Assembly (NCBI GenBank): GCA_944372095.1
Contig: CALVYG010000050.1
Span: forward strand, 1 to 62,625
Source: an uncultured Clostridia bacterium
GTDB taxonomy: Bacteria > Bacillota > Clostridia > Christensenellales > DTU072
DNA length: 62,625 nucleotides
Direction: 5' to 3'
Shown: in pieces, positions 50,205 through 59,787 of the stretch
Numbering within the stretch: position 1 is the stretch's first letter
Layout of the letters: each line of letters opens with the position of its first letter
Notes under the pieces: model-generated
The model's database searches: none
Told to the model about the DNA's origin: nothing
The model's input: the letters and a program-made list of their open reading frames with translations, nothing else
Position numbers and translations under genes: made by a program

Positions 50205-50230
50205 GAGAGCCGATTCTAAACAAGCGTTAA

Positions 50231-50263
50231 CCGCCCTCTTTATACGAAAGAGGGCGGCTTTGT
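50231..50263 (+). terminator. Intrinsic terminator of the giant gene
   Basis: CCGCCCTCTTT (50231-50241) pairs perfectly with AAAGAGGGCGG (50247-50257) around a five-base loop. C, three Ts, G and further T-rich sequence follow. It lies 27 bases after the stop codon. Confidence 0.88.
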
Positions 50264-50364
50264 TTATTTATTCATTATTGTGTATAATTTATCTTAATTT
50301 TTGCATAATATGAATATTTATGCGTTTATAAATTAAAAAATTCAATAAATATATTATAATTTAA

Positions 50365-50393
50365 TTGACAGGGCACGAAAAGGGGTATACAAT
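50365..50393 (+). promoter_or_regulatory. Sigma-A promoter of argG
   Basis: A perfect TTGACA (50365-50370) is followed after 17 bases by TACAAT (50388-50393). The transcription start would be near 50400, 28 bases before the argG ATG. No ARG box or T-box leader is evident in this short leader. Confidence 0.8.
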
Positions 50394-50427
50394 TGAAAAG
50401 TACCGAGAGAAAAAGGAGAAAACATAT

Positions 50428-51669
50428 ATGAAAAAAGAGGAAAAGAAGATAAAGAAAATAGTTCTGGCGTATTCGGGCGGACTGGACACGTCGATAATAA
50501 TACCCTGGCTTAAAGAAAATTACGACAATCCGGAAATTATAGCCGTAAGCGGAGACGTAGGGCAGGCGGACGAACTGGAAAATCTGGAAGAGAAAGCGTT
50601 GAAGACCGGTGCGAGTAAGCTGATAGTTATGGATTTGAAAAAAGAATTCGTGGAAAACTACGTTTATCCGTCGCTGAAAGCGGGTGCGGTTTATGAAGGC
50701 GAATATCTTTTGGGAACTGCTTTTGCAAGGCCGATAATAGCAAAAGAACTTGCATTAATCGCCATAAAAGAAGGAGCTGACGCAATATGCCACGGCTGTA
50801 CCGGAAAAGGCAACGACCAGGTAAGATTCGAACTTACGATAAAGGCGTTTGCGCCCGATATGAAAATAATAGCTCCTTGGAGAATATGGAACATCAAATC
50901 GAGAGAAGAAGAGATAGAATATGCGGAAGCGCATAACGTTCCGCTTAAAATAAACAGGGAAACGAATTACAGCAAGGATAAAAACATATGGCATTTATCG
51001 CACGAAGGGCTTGATTTGGAAGACCCGGCGAATATGCCGCAATACGACAAAAAAGGATTTCTCGAAATGGGCGTATCGCCGATGAAAGCGCCGGACAGCC
51101 CGACATTCGTTACAATCGGATTCGAAAAAGGCGTGCCGGTAACTCTGAACGGAGAAAAGAAGGACGGTGTGGAAATGGTATCGGCGCTCAACGAATTGGG
51201 AGGAAAGAACGGTATAGGGCTTGTCGATATAGTGGAAAACCGTCTTGTCGGAATGAAATCGAGAGGCGTATACGAAACTCCCGGAGGAGCGATACTCTAT
51301 CGCGCGCACGAAGTATTGGAGACGCTTACGCTTGACCGCGATACTCAACACTATAAGAAACTTGTGGCGGAACAGTATGCGGAACTCGTTTATTTCGGTA
51401 AATGGTTTACTCCTTTACGCGAAGCGTTGCAGGCGTTTGTCGATAAAACTCAGGAAAACGTAACGGGTGAAGTTAAACTGATGCTTTATAAGGGAAACAT
51501 TATAAATGCGGGGGTGACAAGCAAATATTCGCTTTATAACGAAGAATTCGCTACGTTCGACGCAGACGACGTCTACAATCAGGCGGACAGTGCAGGCTTT
51601 ATCAATCTTTACGGATTGGGCATTAAGGCAAGAGCTTTAATGGAAAAGAAAAACGCGGAAAATAAATAA
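50428..51669 (+). CDS. argG: Argininosuccinate synthase
   Basis: This cytoplasmic enzyme joins citrulline and aspartate with ATP to make argininosuccinate, the penultimate step of arginine synthesis. The N-type ATP pyrophosphatase P-loop SGGLDTS is at residues 16-22. '[14 protein letters not shown]' (citrulline/aspartate site) and 'PWR' segments follow as in the family. The frame is open back to a TTG at 50365, but that codon is the -35 box of the promoter. The ATG at 50428 has AAGGAG nine bases upstream and gives 413 residues, the usual length. argH follows after a hairpin terminator. Confidence 0.96.
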   Translation: MKKEEKKIKKIVLAYSGGLDTSIIIPWLKENYDNPEIIAVSGDVGQADELENLEEKALKTGASKLIVMDLKKEFVENYVYPSLKAGAVYEGEYLLGTAFARPIIAKELALIAIKEGADAICHGCTGKGNDQVRFELTIKAFAPDMKIIAPWRIWNIKSREEEIEYAEAHNVPLKINRETNYSKDKNIWHLSHEGLDLEDPANMPQYDKKGFLEMGVSPMKAPDSPTFVTIGFEKGVPVTLNGEKKDGVEMVSALNELGGKNGIGLVDIVENRLVGMKSRGVYETPGGAILYRAHEVLETLTLDRDTQHYKKLVAEQYAELVYFGKWFTPLREALQAFVDKTQENVTGEVKLMLYKGNIINAGVTSKYSLYNEEFATFDADDVYNQADSAGFINLYGLGIKARALMEKKNAENK

Positions 51670-51688
51670 CAGCGGTTAAAACCTATAA

Positions 51689-51716
51689 ACGGCGCGAGGC
51701 GTTTCGCGCCGTTTTT
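51689..51716 (+). terminator. Intrinsic terminator or attenuator between argG and argH
   Basis: ACGGCGCGA (51689-51697) pairs perfectly with TCGCGCCGT (51704-51712) around a six-base loop, followed by a run of five Ts. The T-run is short and no separate argH promoter is obvious in the next 40 bases, so it probably reads through in part. Confidence 0.75.
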
Positions 51717-51756
51717 ATAAAAACAAAGATTCTGATTTTTTACGGAGAAAAAGAAA

Positions 51757-53133
51757 ATGGCAAAACTTTGGGAAGGAAGGTTCGGCAAGGAAACGGACGC
51801 AGGCGTCAACAGTTTCAATTCTTCGATATTTTTCGATAAAACGCTTATCGAAGAAGATATAACGGGGAGTATAGCCCACGCGGAAATGCTGGGAGCTACC
51901 GGAATTATCGCAGCGGAAGACGCGGAGCTGATTGTAAACGGTCTTAACGGGATACTTGCGGATATAAAAAGCGGAATACTCGTTATCGACGAAAAAGCGG
52001 AAGACGTACATACTTTCGTGGAAAGCGTACTCACGGAGAGAATAGGCGCGGCGGGGAAAAAACTTCATACGGCAAGAAGCCGAAACGACCAGGTTGCATT
52101 GGATACGAGGATTTACGTGAAGAAAAAAATCGTATCCGTAAAAAATAAAATACTCAGACTTATTAAAACGCTTGTAAAAACTGCGGAAGAAAACATCGGG
52201 ATAATAATGCCCGGATATACGCATTTACAGCGCGCGCAACCGGTTGCGTTTTCGCACTATATGCTTGCTTATGTCAATATGTTTATGCGGGATAAGTCGA
52301 GACTGGAAGACTGCTGTAAAAGAGCGGATTATCTGCCGCTGGGAAGCGCGGCGCTTGCGGGAACGAGTTATCCGATAGACCGTTTTTACGTTGCGGAAAA
52401 ACTCGGGTTCGGTCACGTTTGCGCAAACTCTCTCGACGGAGTTTCGGACAGGGATTTCGTTATAGAATTTATTTTCTGTCTTTCAACGGTTATGATGCAT
52501 TTATCGAGGCTGAGCGAGGAAATAATTCTGTGGAATTCGTCTGAGTTCGGGTTTATCGAACTTGACGACGCGTTTTCGACGGGTTCGAGCATAATGCCGC
52601 AGAAGAAAAATCCCGACGTGGCGGAACTTGCAAGAGGAAAGACGGGAAGGGTTTACGGAGACCTTATGGCGATTTTAACGGTAATGAAAGGTTTGCCGCT
52701 TGCTTATAACAAAGATATGCAGGAGGACAAGGAGGCGTTATTCGACGCTGTCGATACCGTCGAAATCTGTCTGCCCGTAGTTGCGGGAATGATAGATACC
52801 ATGACCGTTCGCGCGGACAATATGGAAAAAGCGGCGCAAAAAGGTTTTATCAACGCAACCGACGTTGCCGATTATCTCACGAAAAAGGGCGTGCCGTTCC
52901 GCGACGCTTACAAATGTTCGGGAGCTTTGGTGGCGGAATGTATCAAGCAGGGAAAAACGCTTAACGAGTTGCCTCTTTCCGAATATAAAAAATTCAATAA
53001 TCTTTTCGAAAACGATATTTATCGGGAAACAGATATAAAGAATTGTGCGGAAAAACGCACGAGTTACGGAGGAGGAAGCAACCAATCGGTAAAAATTCAG
53101 ATTTCGGAAATTAAACCGTTTTTAACGGAGTGA
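51757..53133 (+). CDS. argH: Argininosuccinate lyase
   Basis: ArgH splits argininosuccinate to arginine and fumarate. It belongs to the fumarase/aspartase superfamily and works as a tetramer. The superfamily signature GSSIMPQKKN is at residues 276-285, including the catalytic Ser in the mobile loop. 'MARSRNDQVALDTR'-like sequence (here 'HTARSRNDQVALDTR') and 'GYTHLQRAQP' are the other two conserved blocks. At 458 residues it is full length. GGAGA lies 8 bases before ATG. It follows argG in the same orientation and ends at a perfect 12-base-pair terminator. Confidence 0.96.
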   Translation: MAKLWEGRFGKETDAGVNSFNSSIFFDKTLIEEDITGSIAHAEMLGATGIIAAEDAELIVNGLNGILADIKSGILVIDEKAEDVHTFVESVLTERIGAAGKKLHTARSRNDQVALDTRIYVKKKIVSVKNKILRLIKTLVKTAEENIGIIMPGYTHLQRAQPVAFSHYMLAYVNMFMRDKSRLEDCCKRADYLPLGSAALAGTSYPIDRFYVAEKLGFGHVCANSLDGVSDRDFVIEFIFCLSTVMMHLSRLSEEIILWNSSEFGFIELDDAFSTGSSIMPQKKNPDVAELARGKTGRVYGDLMAILTVMKGLPLAYNKDMQEDKEALFDAVDTVEICLPVVAGMIDTMTVRADNMEKAAQKGFINATDVADYLTKKGVPFRDAYKCSGALVAECIKQGKTLNELPLSEYKKFNNLFENDIYRETDIKNCAEKRTSYGGGSNQSVKIQISEIKPFLTE

Positions 53134-53152
53134 TTTTAATTACGTTAATATC

Positions 53153-53185
53153 AAGAAACACCTTTTTTTAAGGTGTTTCTTTTTT
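53153..53185 (+). terminator. Intrinsic terminator of argH
   Basis: AAGAAACACCTT (53153-53164) and AAGGTGTTTCTT (53170-53181) are exact complements around a five-T loop. The 3' arm runs directly into further Ts up to 53185. It starts 20 bases after the argH stop. Confidence 0.9.
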
Positions 53186-53276
53186 ATATCCTGAAGATAA
53201 ATTTTTTTATTTGCAAAAATGGTAAGAGGTAAAAAGATATTTTTCGACAAAGGACGGGGAAAAGAGGGAAACCCCC

Positions 53277-53305
53277 TTGAAATATAATAAAAAATAATGT
53301 AATAT
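53277..53305 (+). promoter_or_regulatory. Promoter of the DUF2804-GH3 pair
   Basis: TTGAAA (53277-53282), a 17-base spacer that is almost pure A/T, then TAATAT (53300-53305). A GGAGG ribosome site at 53326-53330 precedes the ATG at 53336. Overlapping TATTAT-like hexamers make the exact -10 uncertain. Confidence 0.6.
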
Positions 53306-53335
53306 ATTATTATATGCTTAAATTCGGAGGTAAAA

Positions 53336-54427
53336 ATGGGAGAATACAGTAAGTTCATTGCGCCGGAAAGGCGCAGCGTGCCTACGCCTGTGGATATGGT
53401 AAAAGACGGTAAATGCGTTTTCGGAACTTTTGACAAAGAGTTCGAAACCATGGACCTTATCAATATTAAAAATCCTACGCACGCACCGGAATTTTTGAAA
53501 AAATTCAAGCTTACGCTTTGGGAAGCCACGGAAATAAATTTCGACGAAGGCGTATTGCTCGCGGCAGTAAGCGATATGGCGTTCTTCGGTATCACACTTA
53601 ATATTTTCTATGACAAAAAGGAGAAAAAGGTATACAGTTGGTCGTCTAATCTTCCGAGTAAAGATACCGTAATCGCGCCTAACCTTCTGAACGGTGCGGA
53701 AACGAAAGCCGTTACGAAAAAGGCGAATATAAAATTCGTAAACAATTTTCAGGACGGCAGATGCGACGTCGAGGGAAGTGCAAACGACGGGAAAAATTCA
53801 ATCGAGTACAAGTTTACTCTTAAAAGAATTTCCAAGCCTTGCGTGGTGAGCATACCGTTTGCGCCGATAGAGGAAAGACACCGTCCGCTGTATTCTCAGA
53901 AAGATTTTTTCAAAGCGGAAGGAACGCTTACGTTTAACGGAAAGACGTATAAAACGAGCGACACTTCGACTGCGATAGTGGACGACCACAAGGGATATTA
54001 TCCGAGAAAAGCTCATTACGACTGGGTTACGACAATGGGCGTCAACGAAACGAACGGAGAGAAGAAATGGTTTGCGTTCAATCTTACGAGAAATCAGTCG
54101 GTTGACCAGGATAAGTATAACGAAAACTTAATATGGCTCGAAAAGGAAACGAGTTTATTGCCGCCGGTAAAATTTACGAGAGACGTGGAAACGATAAACT
54201 TCAAAGACGGAGCGGCATGGAAAGTGACCGACGAGCACGGAATGGTAAACGCCACGTTCAAGGTATACGATATATTCCGTATGGTGACGCACGCGAAACC
54301 GCTTGTCAATATCGAATATTTTATAGCGTTCGGCGAAATGGAAGGATATGTTCTTGACGAAGACGGTAACAAATATGTTCTCGACGGAATGGTCGGAATA
54401 GGCGAAGACAAAACATTATTGCTGTAA
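53336..54427 (+). CDS. DUF2804 family protein
   Basis: The 363-residue product matches the DUF2804 family by its motifs 'DHKGYYPRKAHYDWVTTMG' and 'FNLTRNQSVDQDKYNENLIW', which contain the strongly conserved Asp-His-x-x-Gly-x-x-Pro and Asn-x-x-x-x-Gln-Ser. No signal peptide or membrane segment is visible, so it is probably cytoplasmic. The family has no established biochemical function; its beta-rich pattern suggests a lipocalin-like barrel, which is an inference. The beta-glucosidase gene begins 14 bases downstream, so the two are likely co-expressed. That neighbour gives a weak hint of carbohydrate or glycoside context. Confidence 0.88.
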   Translation: MGEYSKFIAPERRSVPTPVDMVKDGKCVFGTFDKEFETMDLINIKNPTHAPEFLKKFKLTLWEATEINFDEGVLLAAVSDMAFFGITLNIFYDKKEKKVYSWSSNLPSKDTVIAPNLLNGAETKAVTKKANIKFVNNFQDGRCDVEGSANDGKNSIEYKFTLKRISKPCVVSIPFAPIEERHRPLYSQKDFFKAEGTLTFNGKTYKTSDTSTAIVDDHKGYYPRKAHYDWVTTMGVNETNGEKKWFAFNLTRNQSVDQDKYNENLIWLEKETSLLPPVKFTRDVETINFKDGAAWKVTDEHGMVNATFKVYDIFRMVTHAKPLVNIEYFIAFGEMEGYVLDEDGNKYVLDGMVGIGEDKTLLL

Positions 54428-54441
54428 AACGGAGGGAAACG

Positions 54442-56868
54442 ATGGAAGATATAAAATATCTTGAAATACTCAGACAAATGACGCTTGAAGAAAAAGCGTC
54501 GCTGTGTTCCGGACTGACGTTCTGGCTTACGAAGCCCGTGGAAAGGCTGGGAGTGCCGTCGGTATGGATGAGCGACGGACCGCACGGATTGCGTAAAGAA
54601 AAAGCGAGCGCGGGAACTAATATTATGCGTCCTGCCGAAACGGCAACGTGTTTTCCGCCTGAAAGTACGGTTGCGTGCAGTTGGGACGAAGAACTTATCG
54701 GGAAAATCGGAAGCGCCATTGCGGAAGAAGCAAAAGCCCTGAAAGTAGCAACGGTTCTCGGGCCCGGAATAAATATTAAACGCAGTCCGCTTTGCGGAAG
54801 GAACTTTGAATATTTATCGGAAGACCCGTATCTTACGGGAAAAATGGGAGCGGCTTACGTAAACGGCGTACAGAAAGAGAATATCGGAGTCAGTCTTAAA
54901 CATTTTTGCGCAAATAATCAGGAACATATCAGAATGAGTATCGATACGCGCGTGGACGAAAGAACGCTGCGTGAAATTTATCTGTCTGCGTTTGAATATG
55001 TCGTAAAAAACGCTAAACCTCAGACGGTAATGAGCAGTTACAACCGTGTTAACGGAACATATATGACGGAAAACAAGAGACTGCTTACCGACGTACTCAG
55101 AGACGAATGGGGATTTGACGGAATAGTAATAAGCGACTGGGGCGCAATGAACGACAGAATCAAAGGCGTTCAGGCGGGAAACGACCTTGAAATGCCGGGG
55201 AATAAGGGGTTCAACGACAGAAATATCATTAAAGCCGTTGAGTGCGGAGAACTTGACGAGGAAGATTTGGATAAAATAGTCCTGCGTCTTATAAAATATG
55301 CGTTTGAAAGTAAAGAAAAAGAAGTTGAAAACGCTCCGCAAAAACTTGACGAACATCACGAAATTGCAAGGAAAGCGGCTGCGGAGAGCGCGGTGCTTCT
55401 GAAAAACGAAGGGAAAATACTTCCCCTTAAAGGTACGGAAAACATAGCGGTAATAGGAACGCTTGCAAAGACTTTAAGGTATCAAGGCGCAGGTTCGAGC
55501 CATATAAACCCGCCGAAAACGGTGTCGTTTGTTCAGGCGATGGAAGAAGAGGGGAAATCCTTTACTTATGCGCCGGGATATACGCTTAAAGGGGACGGAT
55601 ATAACGCCAAACTTATAAAAGAAGCCAAAAAAGCGGCGGAAGGCAAAGACGCGGTGCTTGTGTTTATCGGGTTGACGGACGCTTACGAAAGCGAAGGTTT
55701 CGACAGAAAACACATTGAAATTCCGAAAGCGCACGGTATTCTCGTTAACGAAATTGCAGAAGTAAATAAAAATATTGTAGTAGTTCTTGCCGGCGGTTCT
55801 CCGGTAAACGTTACCGAGTGGGAAGAAAACGCCAAAGGAATACTCAATGTTTATTTAGGAGGACAGGCAGGCGGAGAGGCGACGAGAGACGTTATATTCG
55901 GAAAGGTCAATCCGAGCGGAAAACTCCCCGAAACCTATCCGTTGTCAAACGACGCGCTCAGCGCGGAATATTTCCCGATGGGACCGAGAAGCGTAGAATA
56001 CAGGGAGAGCGTATACGTCGGATACCGCTATTACGATTCGGCTAAAAAAGAAGTGCGCTATCCTTTCGGATACGGTTTAAGTTATACGGAATTCGAATAT
56101 TCCGGTTTGAAACTCAGCGCGGAAAAAATAAAAGAAGGAGAACCTCTTACCGCGACGGTGACGGTAAAAAATATCGGAAAAACCGACGGAGCGGAGATTG
56201 TGCAGCTTTACGTAAAGGATATCGAAAGCACCGTATTCCGTCCCGAAAAGGAGCTTAAAGGGTTCAGAAAGGTATTCCTTAAAGCGGGAGAAAGCAAAGA
56301 GATTACGTTTGAACTCGATTCGAGAAGTTTTGCTTACTACAACGTGCTTATATCGGATTGGCACATCGAAAGCGGAGAGTTCGAGATAATGGTCGGAGCG
56401 TCGTCGAGAGATATAAAACTTACCGCAAAAGTATATGTCGAGTCGGCAAATCCCGACGCGGAAATTCCCGATTACCGTAAAAGTGCTCCGTCGTATTACC
56501 GTATGGCGGAGGGAACGGACAAAATTTCCGACGAAGAATTTACCGCGTTGGGCGTCGAACTTGTGGGGAACGAACCGTTTAAGGTCGGAGAACTCACCGT
56601 TAACAACAGCGTCGGACAGGTTGCCGTTTCGCCGGTAGGAAAATTCCTTTGCGGCACTTTGAAATTCGGCAGTAAACTTGTTGCGCTCGGAGCGGAAAAT
56701 CCCGAAATGATTACTCAATCGGTCGTCGATATGCCGCTCAGAAGTTTCAGCGGATTTACGGGAGGATTGGTTTCGCAGATGTCGGTTGACGGATTGGTCG
56801 ATATGTGCAACCGCAAAAAAGGCGGATTTAAGAAATTCTGCGCCGGATTCAAGAAAAAGAACCGCTAA
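54442..56868 (+). CDS. Glycoside hydrolase family 3 beta-glucosidase-like enzyme
   Basis: An 808-residue GH3 enzyme that removes terminal beta-linked sugars with retention. The (beta/alpha)8 domain starts 'MTLEEKASLCSG' and includes the conserved 'SDGPHG' and 'KHF' segments. The catalytic nucleophile is Asp232 in 'VISDWGA'. The alpha/beta sandwich domain follows, then a fibronectin-like domain ('GAEIVQLYVKD'). Residues ~690-808 form an extra C-terminal tail that lacks a recognised domain but is basic at the end. No signal peptide is seen, so the enzyme is probably cytoplasmic and acts on imported oligosaccharides. GGAGG precedes the ATG. The exact sugar (glucose, xylose, other) is not determinable. 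Confidence 0.93.
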   Translation: MEDIKYLEILRQMTLEEKASLCSGLTFWLTKPVERLGVPSVWMSDGPHGLRKEKASAGTNIMRPAETATCFPPESTVACSWDEELIGKIGSAIAEEAKALKVATVLGPGINIKRSPLCGRNFEYLSEDPYLTGKMGAAYVNGVQKENIGVSLKHFCANNQEHIRMSIDTRVDERTLREIYLSAFEYVVKNAKPQTVMSSYNRVNGTYMTENKRLLTDVLRDEWGFDGIVISDWGAMNDRIKGVQAGNDLEMPGNKGFNDRNIIKAVECGELDEEDLDKIVLRLIKYAFESKEKEVENAPQKLDEHHEIARKAAAESAVLLKNEGKILPLKGTENIAVIGTLAKTLRYQGAGSSHINPPKTVSFVQAMEEEGKSFTYAPGYTLKGDGYNAKLIKEAKKAAEGKDAVLVFIGLTDAYESEGFDRKHIEIPKAHGILVNEIAEVNKNIVVVLAGGSPVNVTEWEENAKGILNVYLGGQAGGEATRDVIFGKVNPSGKLPETYPLSNDALSAEYFPMGPRSVEYRESVYVGYRYYDSAKKEVRYPFGYGLSYTEFEYSGLKLSAEKIKEGEPLTATVTVKNIGKTDGAEIVQLYVKDIESTVFRPEKELKGFRKVFLKAGESKEITFELDSRSFAYYNVLISDWHIESGEFEIMVGASSRDIKLTAKVYVESANPDAEIPDYRKSAPSYYRMAEGTDKISDEEFTALGVELVGNEPFKVGELTVNNSVGQVAVSPVGKFLCGTLKFGSKLVALGAENPEMITQSVVDMPLRSFSGFTGGLVSQMSVDGLVDMCNRKKGGFKKFCAGFKKKNR

Positions 56869-56892
56869 AAGGTTTAAGTAAAAAAGTTTAAG

Positions 56893-56921
56893 AACGTGCG
56901 GAGTAAATCCGCACGTTTTTT
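56893..56921 (+). terminator. Intrinsic terminator of the DUF2804-GH3 unit
   Basis: AACGTGCGGA (56893-56902) pairs perfectly with TCCGCACGTT (56908-56917) around a GTAAA loop and is followed by Ts to 56921. Confidence 0.9.
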
Positions 56922-56950
56922 GTTATACCCGTAGGTTACGGAAAAATCTG

Positions 56951-56980
56951 TTGACCGAAGCGGATTTTATATGATATATT
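56951..56980 (+). promoter_or_regulatory. Promoter of the P-type ATPase gene
   Basis: TTGACC (56951-56956), 18-base spacer, TATATT (56975-56980). The ATG at 57040 is ~53 bases downstream of the expected start, behind a GGAGAG ribosome site at 57031-57036. Confidence 0.65.
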
Positions 56981-57039
56981 GTAACAATAAAATTATATAA
57001 TAAATAATTATAATAATACGGCGCGGTAGAGGAGAGTAA

Positions 57040-59730
57040 ATGGAAAAATACGGATTGAGTGCCGAGGAAGCGGCGGCTTCGAGAGAAAAATACGGAAGCA
57101 ATGCTTTGACGGAGATTAAAAAAGACGGGTTTATAAAAAAACTTCTGAAAAATTTCGGCGACCCGATGATAAGAATTCTTTGCGTGGCGCTTTTGATAAA
57201 TATAGTTTTTGCCGCGCTCGGGGAATGCGAATGGTTTGAACCCGTAGGGATAGGCGCGGCAATACTGATAGCCACGCTGGTTTCCACGTTTTCCGAATAT
57301 CGTAACGAAAACGCGTTCAGAAAGTTACAGGACGAAGCGTCGAAAATAAAATGCAAAGTTTACCGTAACGGCGGAATAGAGGAAATTTCCGTAGACGATA
57401 TAGTTGTGGGAGATTATGTAATGTTGCAAAGCGGAGATAAAGTTCCCGCGGACGGGATTATCGTTTCCGGAGCGGTTAAGGCGGACCAGTCGGTACTTAA
57501 CGGCGAAACGAAAGAGGCGGAAAAGATTCCGCCTGATGAAAATTATATCGATACCGATACGGGCGTGGATTTTTTTAACAGGCATAAAGTTTTCCGCGGT
57601 TCGGTGGTTTGTTCGGGAAATGCGGTTTTCTGCGTTCAGTCCGTCGGGGATAAAACCGTTTACGGACAGATTGCAAGCGAATTGCAGAAGGACGACGGAA
57701 GGGACAGTCCTCTTAAAGTAAAGCTTAAAAAGCTTGCCAAAACAATAAGCAGATTCGGCTATATAGGCGGACTGGTTATTGCGGTTGCGTTTTTGTTTCA
57801 GAAATTTTTTATACACAACGGTTTTGACCCGGTGCTGATAAAGGAATATTTTACGGGGAATTGGATGACGCCCGTTCAGGACGCTGTAAACGCCGTTATG
57901 CTGGCGGTTGTGATAATGGTTATGGCGGTTCCGGAAGGATTGCCTTTGATGATAGCGATAGTTTCCGCTCAGAATATGGGGAAAATGCTTAAAGACAACG
58001 TTCTTGTCAGAAAAGTCGAGGGTATCGAAACGGCGGGAAGCATCAATATACTTTTCAGCGATAAAACGGGAACGATAACGAAAGGAAATCTCGAAACGGT
58101 AATGTTCGTAGACGGCGAAGGGAACGAATATAAAGAACTTGACAGCGTAATAAGCGGACTTAAAGGACTTTTGTCGTTAAGCATAAGGAACAACACGGAC
58201 GCCGTGGTAACGGAAAGCGGACAGGACGTAAGGGTTCTGGGAGGGAACGCGACGGAAAGAGCCGTGCTCGGGTTCGCGGCAAGAGGACACGGCGCGGCGA
58301 AACAGGAAGCGGCGGTACTGAACACAATACCTTTTAACAGTTCCAATAAATTTTCGGCAACGACGGTAATGGGAACCGACGGGGAAATGACTTTAATTAA
58401 AGGTGCGCCCGAAAAAATAATACATAAATGTTCGGGATATTTTAACGGTGACGGGGAAGAAGTTCCGTCAAAGGATTTCCGTATATTAAACGCAAAAATC
58501 GACGAGCTTGCCGGAAGAGCAATCAGGGTGCTGGCGCTTGCCGTAAGCAAAGGCGCAATAAAGAATGACGAATTACCCGAAAACGAATGGGTATTGGTGG
58601 GGGTGTTGGGGATAAGAGACGAAATACGCCCCGAATCGGTAGAAGCCATCGCGGAAGTACAAAGCGCGGGAGTGCAGGTGGTAATGATAACGGGAGACCG
58701 CAAGGAAACAGCCGTTGCCATTGCAAAGGAAGCGGGACTGGTAAAGAGTGAAACGGACGTAATACTGACGTCGGCGGAACTTAACGCAATGTCGGATAAC
58801 GAAGTCAAAGAAATTCTGCCAAGGCTGAGAGTCATAGCAAGGGCGCTGCCGAGCGATAAAAGCAGACTTGTAGGGATTGCACAGGAAAGAGGAATGGTTG
58901 TAGGAATGACGGGCGACGGGGTAAACGATTCTCCCGCGCTTAAAAAAGCTGACGTAGGGTTTGCAATGGGAAGCGGTACGGAAGTTGCGAAAGAAGCGAG
59001 CGGCGTCGTTATCATGAACGATAATTTCAAGTCAATAGATAAAGCTGTTTTATACGGAAGGACAATTTTTAACAATATCAGAAAATTTATAGTTTTTCAG
59101 TTAACGATAAACGTCGCGGCGGTACTTATTTCTTTGATAATACCGTTACTCGACAAAGACAGTCCGTTGTCGATAACGCAGATTTTATGGGTTAATCTGA
59201 TTATAGATACGCTTGCCGCGCTCGCGTTCGGGGGAGAACCTCCGCTCGCGGCGTATATGAAGGAAAAACCTAAAAAACGAGATGAAAATATCGTTAGCAG
59301 GAAAATGTTCGGCGCTATTTTTACCGGCGGAATATATATACTCGTTATAAGTCTTATATTTTTCCTTGTTCCGTGGTTCGGGGAATTCTTCGGGTATAAA
59401 ACCTGGCTCGGAGTCCGCGGAAATACGTTGCATACAGGATATTTTACATTGTTTATAATGACGGCGGTTTTCAACGCGTTCAACGCAAGGACGGACGAAT
59501 TGAATTTGTTTGACAATATGAAGGGGAATAAAGGATTTTTGAAAATAATAGCGCTTATCGTGTGCGTTCAGATAATAATGGTATATTTGGGAAGTACCGT
59601 GTTTGAGTGTTACGGACTGAATATTTTACAGTGGCTGACGGTACTTGCGTTTGCCGCGGCGGTAATACCCGTCGATTTATTAAGAAAGATTATTATAGGA
59701 AAAAAAGAGGCTGTAAGTATTAAAAAGTAA
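57040..59730 (+). CDS. P-type calcium-transporting ATPase (PMCA/SERCA type IIB-like)
   Basis: This 896-residue cation pump exports Ca2+ at the expense of ATP; it is an integral membrane protein. Landmarks in order: N-terminal cytoplasmic segment; the first TM pair; actuator motif 'LNGET' at 153-157, keeping the catalytic Glu156 although TGES is the common form; 'VPEGLP' (297-302) in TM4, the ion-binding motif of calcium pumps; phosphorylation site Asp341 in 'SDKTGT'; nucleotide-binding residues in 'KGAPE'; and the hinge 'TGDGVND' (624-630). C-terminal TM helices include 'NLIIDTLAALAFG', matching TM6 of the PMCA group. The length is normal. It is monocistronic or shares a transcript with the small ORF that follows. 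Confidence 0.92.
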   Translation: MEKYGLSAEEAAASREKYGSNALTEIKKDGFIKKLLKNFGDPMIRILCVALLINIVFAALGECEWFEPVGIGAAILIATLVSTFSEYRNENAFRKLQDEASKIKCKVYRNGGIEEISVDDIVVGDYVMLQSGDKVPADGIIVSGAVKADQSVLNGETKEAEKIPPDENYIDTDTGVDFFNRHKVFRGSVVCSGNAVFCVQSVGDKTVYGQIASELQKDDGRDSPLKVKLKKLAKTISRFGYIGGLVIAVAFLFQKFFIHNGFDPVLIKEYFTGNWMTPVQDAVNAVMLAVVIMVMAVPEGLPLMIAIVSAQNMGKMLKDNVLVRKVEGIETAGSINILFSDKTGTITKGNLETVMFVDGEGNEYKELDSVISGLKGLLSLSIRNNTDAVVTESGQDVRVLGGNATERAVLGFAARGHGAAKQEAAVLNTIPFNSSNKFSATTVMGTDGEMTLIKGAPEKIIHKCSGYFNGDGEEVPSKDFRILNAKIDELAGRAIRVLALAVSKGAIKNDELPENEWVLVGVLGIRDEIRPESVEAIAEVQSAGVQVVMITGDRKETAVAIAKEAGLVKSETDVILTSAELNAMSDNEVKEILPRLRVIARALPSDKSRLVGIAQERGMVVGMTGDGVNDSPALKKADVGFAMGSGTEVAKEASGVVIMNDNFKSIDKAVLYGRTIFNNIRKFIVFQLTINVAAVLISLIIPLLDKDSPLSITQILWVNLIIDTLAALAFGGEPPLAAYMKEKPKKRDENIVSRKMFGAIFTGGIYILVISLIFFLVPWFGEFFGYKTWLGVRGNTLHTGYFTLFIMTAVFNAFNARTDELNLFDNMKGNKGFLKIIALIVCVQIIMVYLGSTVFECYGLNILQWLTVLAFAAAVIPVDLLRKIIIGKKEAVSIKK

Positions 59731-59787
59731 TTAAACAGTGCGGAGCGAAAGAGAATAAAAGCCGTTAAACGGACGATAATAGAAGCC

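Noticed and set aside
50365..50427. Longer argG start at TTG 50365
   Set aside because: The TTG is the -35 box of the promoter and the 21 extra residues are absent from the family; ATG 50428 has a good ribosome site.
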